From Acidobacteriaceae bacterium (GTDB lineage Bacteria; Acidobacteriota; Terriglobia; Terriglobales; Acidobacteriaceae), in contig PLSM01000181.1 of NCBI GenBank assembly GCA_003165075.1, forward strand, positions 19,763 through 83,762: a stretch of DNA of 64,000 nucleotides, read 5' to 3'. How positions within the stretch are numbered: the stretch's first letter is position 1; each line of letters starts with the position of its first letter. Under the pieces are notes generated by a model. It saw only the letters and a list, made by a program, of their open reading frames with translations, was not told the origin of the DNA and searched no databases. The translations under genes and the position numbers were made by a program. This document shows positions 35,824 through 45,282 of this stretch, piece by piece.

Positions 35824-36900
35824 TTGCACACGCAGTCCAAGTTTCGTTTGCTTGTGGTTCGCCTTGGCGCCATGGGCGACATTCTGCACGCGCTGCCGGC
35901 GATTACAGCCCTGCGCATGGCCCATCCGAGCTGGCGCATTGACTGGGTGGTGGAACCCAGGTGGAGGGCGCTGCTGTCCTCTCCAGGCAGTTCCGGGCGC
36001 GATGCTTCGCAACCCACACCCGCACAGCCGCTTGTCGACCAGATCCACCCGGCGCCCACAAAGGACTGGGGGCGCAGCCCGCTAAGTGGTAAGACCCTGC
36101 ATGAAATCAACATCCTGCGCAAGGCTCTTCGGGCGGAGGCGTATGATGCGGTGCTGGATCTGCAGGGAGCCATTCGTTCTGCCGTAGTGGCCCGAATGAC
36201 AGGTTGCCAAAGGCTGATCGGCGAGGCCCGCCCGCGGGAGCAGGCAGCGAGCTGGCTGTTTACTGAGCGCGTAGCCACCTGTGGCGCACATGTAATCGAG
36301 CAAGACCTGGAACTGGCCTCGTCCGTGGCCGGAGATGAGCTCGAACCAGTGCGGCCATGGCTGCCTGTGAATCCTGTCGCTGAGGCCTGGGCCGACGAAT
36401 TCATGCTCCGCTTTGCGAACCAGCCCGCCGTGCTCATCAACCCCGGCGCGGGCTGGGGAGCCAAGCGCTGGCCCGCGGAGCGCTACGGCGCTGTTGCCCG
36501 CGGACTCATTCATCAGGGGTTTCGCGTGCTGGTCAACACAGGCCCCGGCGAGGAGCCTCTCGTGGACGTGATTCGCACAGAAACGGACGACGCAGTCACT
36601 CCGCTCATCGGCAACCTGGACCAATTGATTGCGCTCACCCGCAGGATTACGCTGGCCATTGCCGGCGACACCGGCCCACTGCACCTGGCCTGTGCCCTGG
36701 GGCGGCCGGTTGTGGGCATCTACGGCCCCACAGACCCCAGCCGTAACGGCCCCTACGGCACTCGCTTCAAAGTGCTGCGCAGTCCGGAGAGCCGCCGCGA
36801 CCACACCCGTTACGAATCCCCGGAGGCTGGCTTGCTGACCATTACGCCGGAAGAAGTCTTGCAGGCCGCTAGCCAACTTCTAGCCGAGGAGACCGCTTGA
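35824..36900 (+). CDS. waaC: LPS heptosyltransferase I-like (GT9)
   Basis: 358 residues from TTG, 12 bases after lpxK. VVRLGAMGDILHALPAITALR at the N-terminus and INPGAGWGAKRWPAERY plus AIAGDTGPLHLACALGRPVVGIYGPTDP in the C-terminal half are the GT9 signatures. It would add a heptose to Kdo in the inner core; WaaC rather than WaaF is chosen by similarity of the opening motif and proximity to waaA, and is less certain than the family. Confidence 0.88.
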   Translation: MHTQSKFRLLVVRLGAMGDILHALPAITALRMAHPSWRIDWVVEPRWRALLSSPGSSGRDASQPTPAQPLVDQIHPAPTKDWGRSPLSGKTLHEINILRKALRAEAYDAVLDLQGAIRSAVVARMTGCQRLIGEARPREQAASWLFTERVATCGAHVIEQDLELASSVAGDELEPVRPWLPVNPVAEAWADEFMLRFANQPAVLINPGAGWGAKRWPAERYGAVARGLIHQGFRVLVNTGPGEEPLVDVIRTETDDAVTPLIGNLDQLIALTRRITLAIAGDTGPLHLACALGRPVVGIYGPTDPSRNGPYGTRFKVLRSPESRRDHTRYESPEAGLLTITPEEVLQAASQLLAEETA

Positions 36901-37556
36901 TGACCAAGCCCGGTGACTCGAAGCAACAGGACTGGATCGCTCGCTGGCAGCGCGTAGCCCGCCGCATCCGCGTGCCCCTGGGATTCCTCACCGCGGCGCT
37001 TTACCTGTTCGAGCTGTGGCGTCGCGCACCCCGGCCAGCCGCAGTGGCCTGGAGCCTGCTGCTCGTTGTGCCGGGCCTTTGGCTGCGGGGTTATGCCGCC
37101 GGCTATGTGAAGAAGAACCGCGAACTTACCCAGACCGGCCCCTACGCGCACACCCGCAACCCGCTCTACCTGGGCTCGGCGCTCATGGCTGCCGGTTTTG
37201 CCCTGGCGCTGCTCAGTTGGCCGGTGGCGCTGGTGCTCGCCGTCGGATTCCTGGCGATCTATATTCCCGTGATCGCCTCTGAGGAGCGCTTTTTGCGCTC
37301 AACTTTTCCAGAATTCGATGCCTATTGCCGCCGCGTGCCGCGACTGATCCCGCGTCTCACGGCTGCCCGCCAACCTTATGCCGAGAGCGAACCGGCGGCC
37401 GGCGGGCAGGGAATCTCCGCCGCGCCCGGCAGCTTCTCCTTCGCCCTTTACCTCAGGCACCACGAGTACAATGCAGCTATAGGGGTTGCGTTGCTCTATT
37501 TCAGCTTGGTCTTTCTACGGCCGGTTCTGGGCGCGCTTTTGCATGGGCCCCGGTGA
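36900..37556 (+). CDS. Isoprenylcysteine carboxyl methyltransferase-like membrane protein
   Basis: 219 residues; ATG overlaps the previous stop by one base (TGATG). Four to five membrane helices, with the methyltransferase signature GPYAHTRNPLYLG followed by EERFLRSTFPEFDAYCRRVPRLIP. Bacterial members are SAM-dependent methyltransferases of unknown lipids or small molecules. Its place in the LPS operon suggests an envelope substrate. Confidence 0.8.
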   Translation: MTKPGDSKQQDWIARWQRVARRIRVPLGFLTAALYLFELWRRAPRPAAVAWSLLLVVPGLWLRGYAAGYVKKNRELTQTGPYAHTRNPLYLGSALMAAGFALALLSWPVALVLAVGFLAIYIPVIASEERFLRSTFPEFDAYCRRVPRLIPRLTAARQPYAESEPAAGGQGISAAPGSFSFALYLRHHEYNAAIGVALLYFSLVFLRPVLGALLHGPR

Positions 37557-37605
37557 GCGAATTCTGTAAAGCAATAATCAATCCTTCAAGGAGCAAGGCC
37601 AGCAG

Positions 37606-38376
37606 GTGAAGATGCGCACGACGTTACTGACGATCTTCTGCGCCCTCGCTCTTGCCGCGGCGATGCAGGGCCAGCAGGTTCCTCAGCTTGCGCCGCCCGC
37701 CCCCGGCTTCAGCTTTCCGCAGAGACAGACCCTTACCTACTCCGTAGACTGGCGTGTCTTTCCCGCTGGAACCGCCGTAATACGCTTCGAGGCCTCAGGC
37801 GACCGCGAACGCATCACCGCCAGCGCAGACACCATCGGCGCCATCAACCTGCTTTTCCACGTGAGCGACCACTTCCAGGCCAATTTCGATCATGCCAAGG
37901 GCTGCACCTATGAGTTCGACAAGCAAACCGTAGAAGGCCGCCGCCAGATAAACTCCATGCTCAGGATTGACTACGGCCAGTTCAAGTCCGTTCTGGACGA
38001 GAAGAACCTCGTTACCGGGCAAACCAAGCATGTGGAGTCGCCGGTACCGGGCTGCATGACCGATCTGCTGACCGGCGTTTTCTATTCTGCGTCGCAGCCT
38101 ATGACGGTAGGGCACAGCTTCGTGATTCCCGTGGTCGATGCCATGCACAACGTGCCCGTCACCATGAAGGTGGAAGGCCGCGAGGAGATCAAGACCCCGC
38201 TGGGCACCTTCAAGACCGTGCGCGTGCAGCCCACAGCCGATGCCGGCGTAGTAAAGAACCGCGGCAACATCTGGATTTGGTATACCGATGACGAGCGCCA
38301 TCTGCCGGTGCAAATGCGCGCGCGCCTCTTCTGGGGCACCATCACGTTTCGCCTGGTCGGCAACGAAAACAAGTAG
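37606..38376 (+). CDS. DUF3108 family exported protein
   Basis: 256 residues from GTG at 37606, with AAGGAG twelve bases upstream; the ATG at 37612 is possible. Signal peptide (about 1-22). Beta-rich body with LTYSVDWRVFPAGTAVIRFEA at the front and PVQMRARLFWGTITFRLV at the end, the pattern of DUF3108 periplasmic proteins often linked to LPS or outer-membrane genes. Last gene of the envelope operon. Confidence 0.78.
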   Translation: MKMRTTLLTIFCALALAAAMQGQQVPQLAPPAPGFSFPQRQTLTYSVDWRVFPAGTAVIRFEASGDRERITASADTIGAINLLFHVSDHFQANFDHAKGCTYEFDKQTVEGRRQINSMLRIDYGQFKSVLDEKNLVTGQTKHVESPVPGCMTDLLTGVFYSASQPMTVGHSFVIPVVDAMHNVPVTMKVEGREEIKTPLGTFKTVRVQPTADAGVVKNRGNIWIWYTDDERHLPVQMRARLFWGTITFRLVGNENK

Positions 38377-38463
38377 CGGGTCTGCGTTTACCGGCTCGAA
38401 TCAAATAGCGCTTCGCAAGGCAGGAATCCGATCTCTGACTTCCGATCTCCGCTCCCTGTCTTT

Positions 38464-38790
38464 CTATTGCATCCGGTAGCGCTCGCGCATCAGCCGCTGC
38501 AGCCGGGGCCAGTAAATCAGGTCAAAAGCCAGTTCCTTGTCGGGGAACATGGCCAGCGCCGCGCGGCGCGTGTCGGCCACCATTGCCGCAGCCTCGTCCA
38601 CAGTCAGGTTAGGGTCCTGCCAGATGACCTGCATCACCATGTTCACCACCATCTGCAGGCGGCGAATCTTGCGGCTCTCTTCTTTCAGCTCTTCAGGCGA
38701 TTGCACAGGTTGCCAGTCCTCTCCGCGAGGATTGGCGGTGCCTTGGCAGGCCTCCGGCTGCTCTTCCCACTCGAAACCCGTTGAACTCAT
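38464..38790 (-). CDS. Small conserved-type hypothetical protein
   Basis: 108 residues. Start ATG at 38790 chosen because AAGGAGG lies about eight bases upstream; the open frame runs further but overlaps mnmG. Acidic N-terminus, then helical KIRRLQMVVNMVMQVIW and a basic C-terminus YWPRLQRLMRERYRMQ. No recognised domain; 133 bases separate it from divergent mnmG. Confidence 0.7.
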   Translation of the reverse strand: MSSTGFEWEEQPEACQGTANPRGEDWQPVQSPEELKEESRKIRRLQMVVNMVMQVIWQDPNLTVDEAAAMVADTRRAALAMFPDKELAFDLIYWPRLQRLMRERYRMQ

Positions 38791-38923
38791 GGGGCAGGCC
38801 CTCCTTGGGGAAAGGTGGAATGGCTTGCTTTGTGTGCATCGTAACATTGTCCGACGGAGCTGTTCAGGCTTCGGCATGAGGTCCGGCTGCGACCAAGCCG
38901 TGCAGTCCGTAGAATAGGACTGG

Positions 38924-40966
38924 ATGGCTTTCACCGAACAATACGATGTCGCTGTGGTGGGCGCCGGTCACGCTGGATGCGAAGCGGCGATGGCGGCTGC
39001 GCGCATGGGCTTGAAGACTGCGCTCATCACCATGAATCTCGACCTGATTGCGCAGATGAGCTGTAACCCGGCCGTCGGTGGCGTGGCCAAGGGCCACCTT
39101 GTCCGCGAAGTGGATGCGCTGGGCGGAATCATGGGAGAGGTGGCAGACGCCGTAGGCATTCAGTTTCGCCTGCTCAACACCTCGCGCGGGCCGGCCGTGT
39201 GGAGTCCGCGGGCACAGTGCGACAAACAACTCTACCGGGTGAAGATGCGCGAGGTGCTGGAAGGCCAGCCGGGTCTGCACATCCGCCAGGCTGAAGTGGT
39301 CAACCTTGTCATCGAAGAGGATGGCGGTTCCTCGAACAAGACGGGTGCCCCAGGTCCAGATTCTGGAACCTGGGAAGGGAAATCCCGCCGCCGTGTCCTG
39401 GGCTTGAAACTGCGCGATGGCCGTCGACTGCTGGCGGGGGCCACGATTATTACGACCGGGACTTTTCTTAACGGCCTCATCCACTGTGGAGAAGAGCGCT
39501 ATCCCGCCGGACGCAGCGGCGAACCGGCCAGTGTTCTGCTCGGCGAAGCGCTGCGCGCGTTGGGGCTTCGCACCTGCCGGCTCAAAACCGGGACGCCCCC
39601 GCGCCTTGATGGCCGTACCATCCGCTGGGCAGCTTTTGAGGAGCAGCCGGGCGACGCGGATCCCACTCCGTTTAGCTTTCGCACCAGGAAGATTGTGCAG
39701 CCGCAGGTCTGCTGCCACATCGCCTTTACTACGCCGGAAACGCTTCGCATCATTCGCGAAAACGTCCACCGGTCGGCAATGTATTCCGGGCAGATTGAGG
39801 GCATAGGCCCGCGCTATTGCCCCTCCATCGAAGACAAGATCGTCAAGTTTCCTGACAAGACGCAGCATCAGTTCTTCTTGGAGCCGGAGGGCCTGAACAC
39901 TCACGAGATTTACGTCAATGGGATGTCCACATCGCTGCCCATGGAGGTGCAATGGCAGATCGTGCGCTCCATTCCCGGCCTTGAAGAGGCGGAGATGCTG
40001 CGCCCCGGCTACGCCATTGAATACGACAGCGTGGATGCCACTGAACTCGACCGCACCTTGCGCGTAAAGAGCATGGAGGGTCTCTATCTCGCCGGCCAGA
40101 TTAACGGCACCAGTGGTTACGAAGAGGCCGCGTGTCAGGGCATTATGGCCGGCATCAACGCGGCGCTGTGGCTCAAGAATGAACCGCCGTTCACCATGGA
40201 CCGCACTGAAGGCTATACCGGCATCCTCATCGACGACCTGATCTCAAAAGGTACTAACGAGCCGTACCGCATGTTTACCTCGCGCGCTGAGTTCCGGTTA
40301 CACCTGCGCATTGACAACGCCGATCGCCGCCTGACTCCGCACGGCCGCCGCCTGGGACTCATCGGTGACCAGGCCTGGGCAGAGTACGAGCAGAAACAGG
40401 CCCGCTTAGCCGCCCTCAAAAGCCTGCTGACTAGTAGCAAGGTAGACACGGAGCGGCTGGCTGGCGCGGGTTTCGCCGGGTTGACCGCGACCGCCGGCCT
40501 TACGTGGGCGCAACTGCTCAAGAGGCCTGAAGTGACCATTGAGCCGGTGCTCGGTACGCTGCGCGAAGCGCTGGCCGCCGAGCCGCAACTGGAGGAAATG
40601 GCCGCCGCGGTTGCCGGCGGCCACCCGCTCCCCTCGGTCCTTCGCAACGAAGCGCGGGCTGTCGAGACGGAAATCAAGTTCGCCGGCTACCTGGACCAGC
40701 AGAAGAAGTCTATCGAGAAGCTCAAGGCCGCTGAGGCCGTCGCTATTCCGGAGTGGATTGAATACGGGACCATCAGTGGCCTTTCGCGGGAGATGCGCGA
40801 GACCCTGAACCGGGTGCGTCCCGGCACCATCGGCCAGGCCAGCCGTATCCCCGGTGTTACACCGGCTGCAATCGGCTTGGTGCACGTGTCCATCCGGGTG
40901 CAGGCTGCACAACGCGCCGGCGGCAGCGGTCACACAATGGCGATACCGCGAAACAGCGGCCATTGA
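38924..40966 (+). CDS. mnmG: tRNA uridine 5-carboxymethylaminomethyl modification enzyme MnmG (GidA)
   Basis: 680 residues. FAD-binding [12 protein letters not shown] near the N-terminus, [31 protein letters not shown] and the C-terminal [11 protein letters not shown]. With MnmE it installs the wobble uridine modification on tRNAs. Longer than usual (about 620-630): residues 134-155 contain an insertion whose DNA is a family A intergenic palindrome (39343-39377) read in frame as [13 protein letters not shown], placed between a beta hairpin strand pair. A basic tail of about 20 residues also extends the C-terminus. Confidence 0.95.
   Translation: MAFTEQYDVAVVGAGHAGCEAAMAAARMGLKTALITMNLDLIAQMSCNPAVGGVAKGHLVREVDALGGIMGEVADAVGIQFRLLNTSRGPAVWSPRAQCDKQLYRVKMREVLEGQPGLHIRQAEVVNLVIEEDGGSSNKTGAPGPDSGTWEGKSRRRVLGLKLRDGRRLLAGATIITTGTFLNGLIHCGEERYPAGRSGEPASVLLGEALRALGLRTCRLKTGTPPRLDGRTIRWAAFEEQPGDADPTPFSFRTRKIVQPQVCCHIAFTTPETLRIIRENVHRSAMYSGQIEGIGPRYCPSIEDKIVKFPDKTQHQFFLEPEGLNTHEIYVNGMSTSLPMEVQWQIVRSIPGLEEAEMLRPGYAIEYDSVDATELDRTLRVKSMEGLYLAGQINGTSGYEEAACQGIMAGINAALWLKNEPPFTMDRTEGYTGILIDDLISKGTNEPYRMFTSRAEFRLHLRIDNADRRLTPHGRRLGLIGDQAWAEYEQKQARLAALKSLLTSSKVDTERLAGAGFAGLTATAGLTWAQLLKRPEVTIEPVLGTLREALAAEPQLEEMAAAVAGGHPLPSVLRNEARAVETEIKFAGYLDQQKKSIEKLKAAEAVAIPEWIEYGTISGLSREMRETLNRVRPGTIGQASRIPGVTPAAIGLVHVSIRVQAAQRAGGSGHTMAIPRNSGH
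39343..39377 (+). repeat. Family A palindromic repeat inside mnmG
   Basis: GGGTGCCCCAGG, then TCCAG-ATT-CTGGA, then ACCTGGGAAG. 35 bases matching the intergenic copies at 30791 and 17798, translated in frame within MnmG. Confidence 0.8.
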
Positions 40967-41106
40967 GTTGCGTCTTCTTAAGAAAACGGCCCCTTGCACG
41001 GGGCGAGCTAAGAACAATTGAATTGTGAAGCCGCACCAGCCATCTCGCGGATCTCTGCTCGATGCGCAATTCCCGGCGTTTCCGGGCGCGTTCACGGCAT
41101 GGAAGA

Positions 41107-41943
41107 CTATAGGGGAAGGGCAGGGGAGAGCGCGAAATAGAAGCCTTGATAGTCCGCAACGAAGTGTGCGGATCGGAATGGAATGCGCAGCTTTCGAGGC
41201 AGACTCCACTGATCGATCTTCCGGTAACCAAGGTGCTCCATGCTGTTTATCAGTTGTTCGGCATTCATTACCTTGTACGGGGAATAGGAAAACGCTCCAT
41301 ATTGCACGGTGTAATAAGTCTCTCCTGAATAGACCGGAACGCGATTGACCAGAACATGAGGCGGCTTTTCGGCTAGTTCACTCAGCATCTCGGCCAGACC
41401 GGTTTCGATGTATTGGAGCGTGCCATTTGTAAGGTAGACCAAAGACCCATTCGCATCTTGCCTGTTTGTCGTGAACGACAGCGCATCCGCCAACTGCTCC
41501 TTCGCGAACTCCTCACCCCGCTGAGTAAACGATGGAAAATCGCACACCACCCACCGTAGACCGTCAGGGAACTGGATGTAGTCTTTATAAGCGTAGTAGC
41601 ACTGCCCGTATCCTCCTCCCAGATCGAAAATAGTGCTGCCAGGACGCAGGATCTGTTGCAGCCGAAGAAGAGCCGGGTAGTCCCCCGGGTTAAAGAAAGA
41701 GAGTTTCTTCTGAAAATGGTCGACGACTTTCTTGTGGTCGAATCCCCTGGGCTTTGAGCTTGGCAGAGCAGCTATGGCAGCATCGTGGCTGGGATACACC
41801 CCCCGATAACGAACCGCCATGTTGGCACACTTCCGGCCACGGTAAATGCAGAAGCGGGGAGACTCATTGTCACACATGAAGCAGGGATGGGTCAGCAGGT
41901 CTCTGGCAAAATTCAAACCTTCGCTGAGCGGGTAATTAATCAA
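41107..41943 (-). CDS. TIGR04325-type putative methyltransferase
   Basis: 278 residues. RGVYPSHDAAIAALPSSKPRGFDHKKV resembles the TIGR04325 opening, and FDLGGGYGQCYYAYKDYI gives a SAM-binding glycine loop followed by VVCDFPSF. Such proteins occur in surface polysaccharide or lipid loci; substrate unknown. N-terminal part has three Cys (CFMC, FC) not seen as a known motif. Isolated here, converging on mnmG. Confidence 0.75.
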   Translation of the reverse strand: MINYPLSEGLNFARDLLTHPCFMCDNESPRFCIYRGRKCANMAVRYRGVYPSHDAAIAALPSSKPRGFDHKKVVDHFQKKLSFFNPGDYPALLRLQQILRPGSTIFDLGGGYGQCYYAYKDYIQFPDGLRWVVCDFPSFTQRGEEFAKEQLADALSFTTNRQDANGSLVYLTNGTLQYIETGLAEMLSELAEKPPHVLVNRVPVYSGETYYTVQYGAFSYSPYKVMNAEQLINSMEHLGYRKIDQWSLPRKLRIPFRSAHFVADYQGFYFALSPALPL

Positions 41944-42036
41944 GTCTTTCCCCCAATCGTGCAGGGTGCGTCCATATGAAGACGCTATTCACCGCATCGT
42001 CTTCGCTCCGCACCGGCGAAGGCGCGAGAACCCTGC

Positions 42037-42600
42037 TTATTGATCCTTCTTGTCGCTCCTGGTGAACAAGGGAATATGGAAGGGCATCTCGCCATTGGAC
42101 TGCTTCTTTGACTTGGCGTTCGAATCCTCGCGCAGCACCGTACGCTGCGAGTTGATGCACAGCCACCCGCCCCGCACTCGTTCGAAAACGTGCGTGAAGA
42201 CGCCCTTCTCGTCCACTTGGGATGAGTTGATCTTATGGTGCAGCACATACGTGCCGTTGGCCACCGCGATATCGCCCAGCATGCGGACAGTAATCACGCG
42301 CTGGGCCAGATGCATGGTTTTGTCTTCTCCCGTAATAAGGTTTGCCACTTGCTGGTTACGGGTGGTGATGTCGCCTGTAGCTGCAACATCCACAAACAAA
42401 GGCGATAGCACCAGCTCAAGGCTGTATTGATCGCGCTGATTCACAGCGCCGGACCAGGTATCCTCAATCTTTTGGAATTCGCGGACTTCAGGGGATTCGG
42501 CGGTTGTGGCGGCCGATTGGGCAGGCGCCGCCGCCGGAGTCTGGCCAACTGCAACCGAGCAAAACAGCAGGACAGAAAAACAAGCCAGAAAACGAGTCAT
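42037..42600 (-). CDS. Exported SnoaL/DUF4440-like protein
   Basis: 187 residues from ATG at 42600, the first Met of a good signal peptide (MTRFLACFSVLLFCSVAVGQ); an upstream start would precede it with polar sequence. The body (EDTWSGAVNQRDQYSLELVLSPLF...FTHVFERVRGGWLCINSQRT) fits the NTF2-like cone fold used by DUF4440 proteins. Ends in a basic tail. Lies 92 bases downstream of the FNR-like regulator on the same strand. Confidence 0.7.
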   Translation of the reverse strand: MTRFLACFSVLLFCSVAVGQTPAAAPAQSAATTAESPEVREFQKIEDTWSGAVNQRDQYSLELVLSPLFVDVAATGDITTRNQQVANLITGEDKTMHLAQRVITVRMLGDIAVANGTYVLHHKINSSQVDEKGVFTHVFERVRGGWLCINSQRTVLREDSNAKSKKQSNGEMPFHIPLFTRSDKKDQ

Positions 42601-42692
42601 ACGCACACAAACTCCCACATTCGATGATATCTCTTTGACTTCCCATGGAAGCCGATTGAGAGCATGAATAAACGGGAACAAGGACCGCTGGT

Positions 42693-43445
42693 TTAGAGCA
42701 GGGTCTGCAGGCGCTCTGGCTCGTGCAGGGTGATCAGTGAATCGTCAATCGAGATCCAGCCATCTTTGCGAAATTGCCCCAGGGTGCGCGTCACCGTCTC
42801 GCGCGTAGTGCAGGCCATCGAGGCCATCTCTTCGTGGGTCAGCAGCAGCGGAAAACGGAAGCCGCCTCCATTCAGGTGTTCGCCGATCTGGTAGGCCAGC
42901 TCAAGAAGCAGCCGGCCCAGCCGGGCAGCTACAGTCTCGGCCAGGGCGATGCGGCAAGCATCCTGCAACGCGAAACGGTACTCCTGGCAAATGCACTGAA
43001 CCGCGCGCATTTGCGCTTCTTTGTGGCTCCGCAGAAAAGTGAGGAAGCGCTCCCGCTCTACAGGGCGAAGCTGGGCAGGGGTAAGCGACTCGGCAGAAAC
43101 TTCGTAGACCCCATGTGAGAGGACTGCGTACAGCCCCAGCATGGAACCCGGACCGGCAACGCGCACAATCATCTGGCGATCCTGGGCGCGGCCGGCAGTC
43201 AGCTTCAAGTATCCGCCGCAGATCAGGTAAAGACAGCGAGCATCCCCTCCCTGAACAAACAGCGAAGCCTGTGCGGGCAAGGAAATGGTGCTGGTCGCTA
43301 GTTCAAGGTCGGCGAGTACGGCGCTTCCCAGGGAGCAAAACCACCCTGGCCGGCGGTTGGCGCAAGCCGCACAACCTACAGGCGCTTGGCGGGCCAAATG
43401 TCTTTGTCGTCTCTGCACTCCTGCCGGAATTTCTAAGCTCGCCAT
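42693..43445 (-). CDS. FNR/CRP-family transcription regulator with N-terminal cysteines
   Basis: 250 residues from ATG at 43445; the frame is open further upstream but without family sequence. N-terminal C25-x2-C28-x8-C37 resembles the cluster-binding end of FNR, with C71 and C76 in the cyclic-nucleotide-like barrel as possible further ligands. C-terminal winged helix has ETVTRTLGQFRKDGWI, close to the FNR recognition helix ETxSR. Expected to sense oxygen or redox state through an iron-sulfur cluster and to control the divergent cytochrome genes; this last step is inferred from location. Confidence 0.85.
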   Translation of the reverse strand: MASLEIPAGVQRRQRHLARQAPVGCAACANRRPGWFCSLGSAVLADLELATSTISLPAQASLFVQGGDARCLYLICGGYLKLTAGRAQDRQMIVRVAGPGSMLGLYAVLSHGVYEVSAESLTPAQLRPVERERFLTFLRSHKEAQMRAVQCICQEYRFALQDACRIALAETVAARLGRLLLELAYQIGEHLNGGGFRFPLLLTHEEMASMACTTRETVTRTLGQFRKDGWISIDDSLITLHEPERLQTLL

Positions 43446-44199
43446 AGTCTTGCTCCGCTTGAAAACCACGAAACACTTTCGACCTCTGCTGCCATCCCCC
43501 GGCCATCGGCGCAAGGGCTGACTTTGAGGACTTAACATTTCGGTCTCCGGGAAAGAGACTTTCGCCTCATCAAAGTTTCCTCCGGCGTCGCAACCCATGG
43601 ATGTGATGGGCCTCACGTCTCTTTGGCCCAAAATTCGTACAAGCGCTGATTTTCCGGGCTGGAATCTGCTGTCGTCTTTCTCCCTCGTGAACACCGGCAA
43701 ATTCGTTAAGAGACCGGTCAAGCGCCTGGAGCCGCCGGTGGACCACATACTTTCACGTCGCGGGGTACCTTGTATTAGGGTAGAGTGGTCAATTATGCTC
43801 ATCCGTTTTACGGAATTGGTGATGCATTAAAGCAGTGGGTGTTCTTCGCATTCATCAGGCTCCGGCCGGACGGTGATCATGTGCACGCAAGAGCGATTGA
43901 CCGCACGAATACGCAAGCGAAAAATGAGCTGCTGCAAGTCTCCATCACCATGAGCAGCGCCGTCGTGGCCAGAAGCTGGCCGTTGTTCAATATGTGACGA
44001 GTGTCACGGTCTCCGGGCAAGCGAAGAACGTAGGATGCAGCCCATGAGGTGATGCTCCACACAAAGAGCGCCTCCGAACCAGAGAACTCAGAATCCAGGC
44101 TGCTGTATCTATCGTCTTTTAAATTCGTTATGCAAGACTACTGGGCGTTGGCTAATCTGAATTCGAAGGTTGTAACGAGAGCAATCGAGGTGATACTTG
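43446..44199. other. 754-bp gap between regulator and cytochrome module
   Basis: Divergent promoter region of the FNR-like gene and the decaheme gene. No convincing gene; a 77-codon frame at 43597 has no domain or good SD. Contains the operator-like palindrome at 43992-44008. Confidence 0.55.
43992..44008. promoter_or_regulatory. CRP/FNR-type operator-like palindrome
   Basis: TGTGACGAGTGTCACG: GTGAC, four-base spacer, GTCAC, also readable as TGTGA-N6-TCAC. Lies about 190 bases upstream of the decaheme gene and near the divergent FNR-like regulator. Confidence 0.5.
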
Positions 44200-45165
44200 A
44201 TGCATAAGAACGGGCCGGTGGCAAGATCGCCAATTGGTGCGGCCCCGGGAAAGAGACCGGGACTGCGAGGCTGTTTCATGTTGTTGCTGGGCGCGAGTAT
44301 GCTTTGCGCCAGCGCAATGGCCGCTGCCGCAAGCGGAGCCAAACCGGCCAATGGTCAGGCCAAGGAAGCCGCCCCTTCAGACTATGTGGGTACCGACACC
44401 TGCGCGACCTGCCACGCAGAAGTCGCCAAGGGCTTCGCCGGCAACCCTCACAACAAGATTGCTGAAATGCATGGCAAGGCCGGTGTCACCTGCGAGGGTT
44501 GCCACGGACCGGGCCGCGCACACGTTGAAGGCGGCGGCGATGTAAGCAAGATCTTCGATCCGGCCAAGGCCACGCCCAAGCAGGTGGACGAAAAGTGCCT
44601 GGATTGCCACGCGGGAACGCATCCCAACTTCGAACGTTCTCCCCACGCCAAAGCGGGGGTAAGCTGCACCAGCTGCCACAGCATTCACGCCAGCCAGGAA
44701 AGTGCGCAGTTGCTGAAGGCTTCGCAGCCCGCGCTCTGCTATCAGTGCCACACTGACGTGAAGCCGTCGTTTGATATGCCTTTCCACCACAAGGTGAACG
44801 AAGGCCTGGTCAAGTGCGGCGACTGTCATGACGTTCACGGCACATTCGGGAACAGCAGCCTGAAGTCCACGGCTGATCAGAATTTGATCTGCACCAAATG
44901 CCACGCGGAGACGCGCGGGCCTTTCGTATACGAGCACGCTGCGGTCAAGGCGGAGGGGTGCATGGGGTGCCACACTCCGCATGGTTCTCAGAACGCCCGG
45001 CTGCTGAACATGCCGAATATCAACACGTTGTGCAACCAGTGCCATAGCCCAGTCGCAGCCGGCACGGTCCACTCGATGAACGCAGGATCGTCGGAGTTGG
45101 CGCCATGCACCAGCTGCCACACCTATATTCATGGGTCAAACATGAACCAGGCGTTCCTCAGGTAA
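44200..45165 (+). CDS. Decaheme c-type cytochrome (MtrA/DmsE-like)
   Basis: 321 residues; GAGGTG lies about eight bases before the ATG. Signal peptide (about 24-45) and ten CxxCH motifs in order: CATCH, CEGCH, CLDCH, CTSCH, CYQCH, CGDCH, CTKCH, CMGCH, CNQCH, CTSCH. Size and count match MtrA/PioA/DmsE decaheme cytochromes that pass electrons through an outer-membrane barrel. The next gene encodes such a barrel. Direction (export to extracellular acceptors or import from donors) cannot be told. Confidence 0.92.
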   Translation: MHKNGPVARSPIGAAPGKRPGLRGCFMLLLGASMLCASAMAAAASGAKPANGQAKEAAPSDYVGTDTCATCHAEVAKGFAGNPHNKIAEMHGKAGVTCEGCHGPGRAHVEGGGDVSKIFDPAKATPKQVDEKCLDCHAGTHPNFERSPHAKAGVSCTSCHSIHASQESAQLLKASQPALCYQCHTDVKPSFDMPFHHKVNEGLVKCGDCHDVHGTFGNSSLKSTADQNLICTKCHAETRGPFVYEHAAVKAEGCMGCHTPHGSQNARLLNMPNINTLCNQCHSPVAAGTVHSMNAGSSELAPCTSCHTYIHGSNMNQAFLR

Positions 45166-45282
45166 CGAAGCTGCGCCGCGCCTGCCCGCCACAGCGGACG
45201 GTGCGGCCCGGATCCCGTACCCACTGGGTACACGAGTTCAAGGTTCGGATTTCAGCAACAAGGCTTTTGAGTGAGGCTTCAT

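Noticed and set aside
43597..43830. 77-residue frame in the regulator/cytochrome gap
   Set aside because: No SD, no domain, no support beyond openness.
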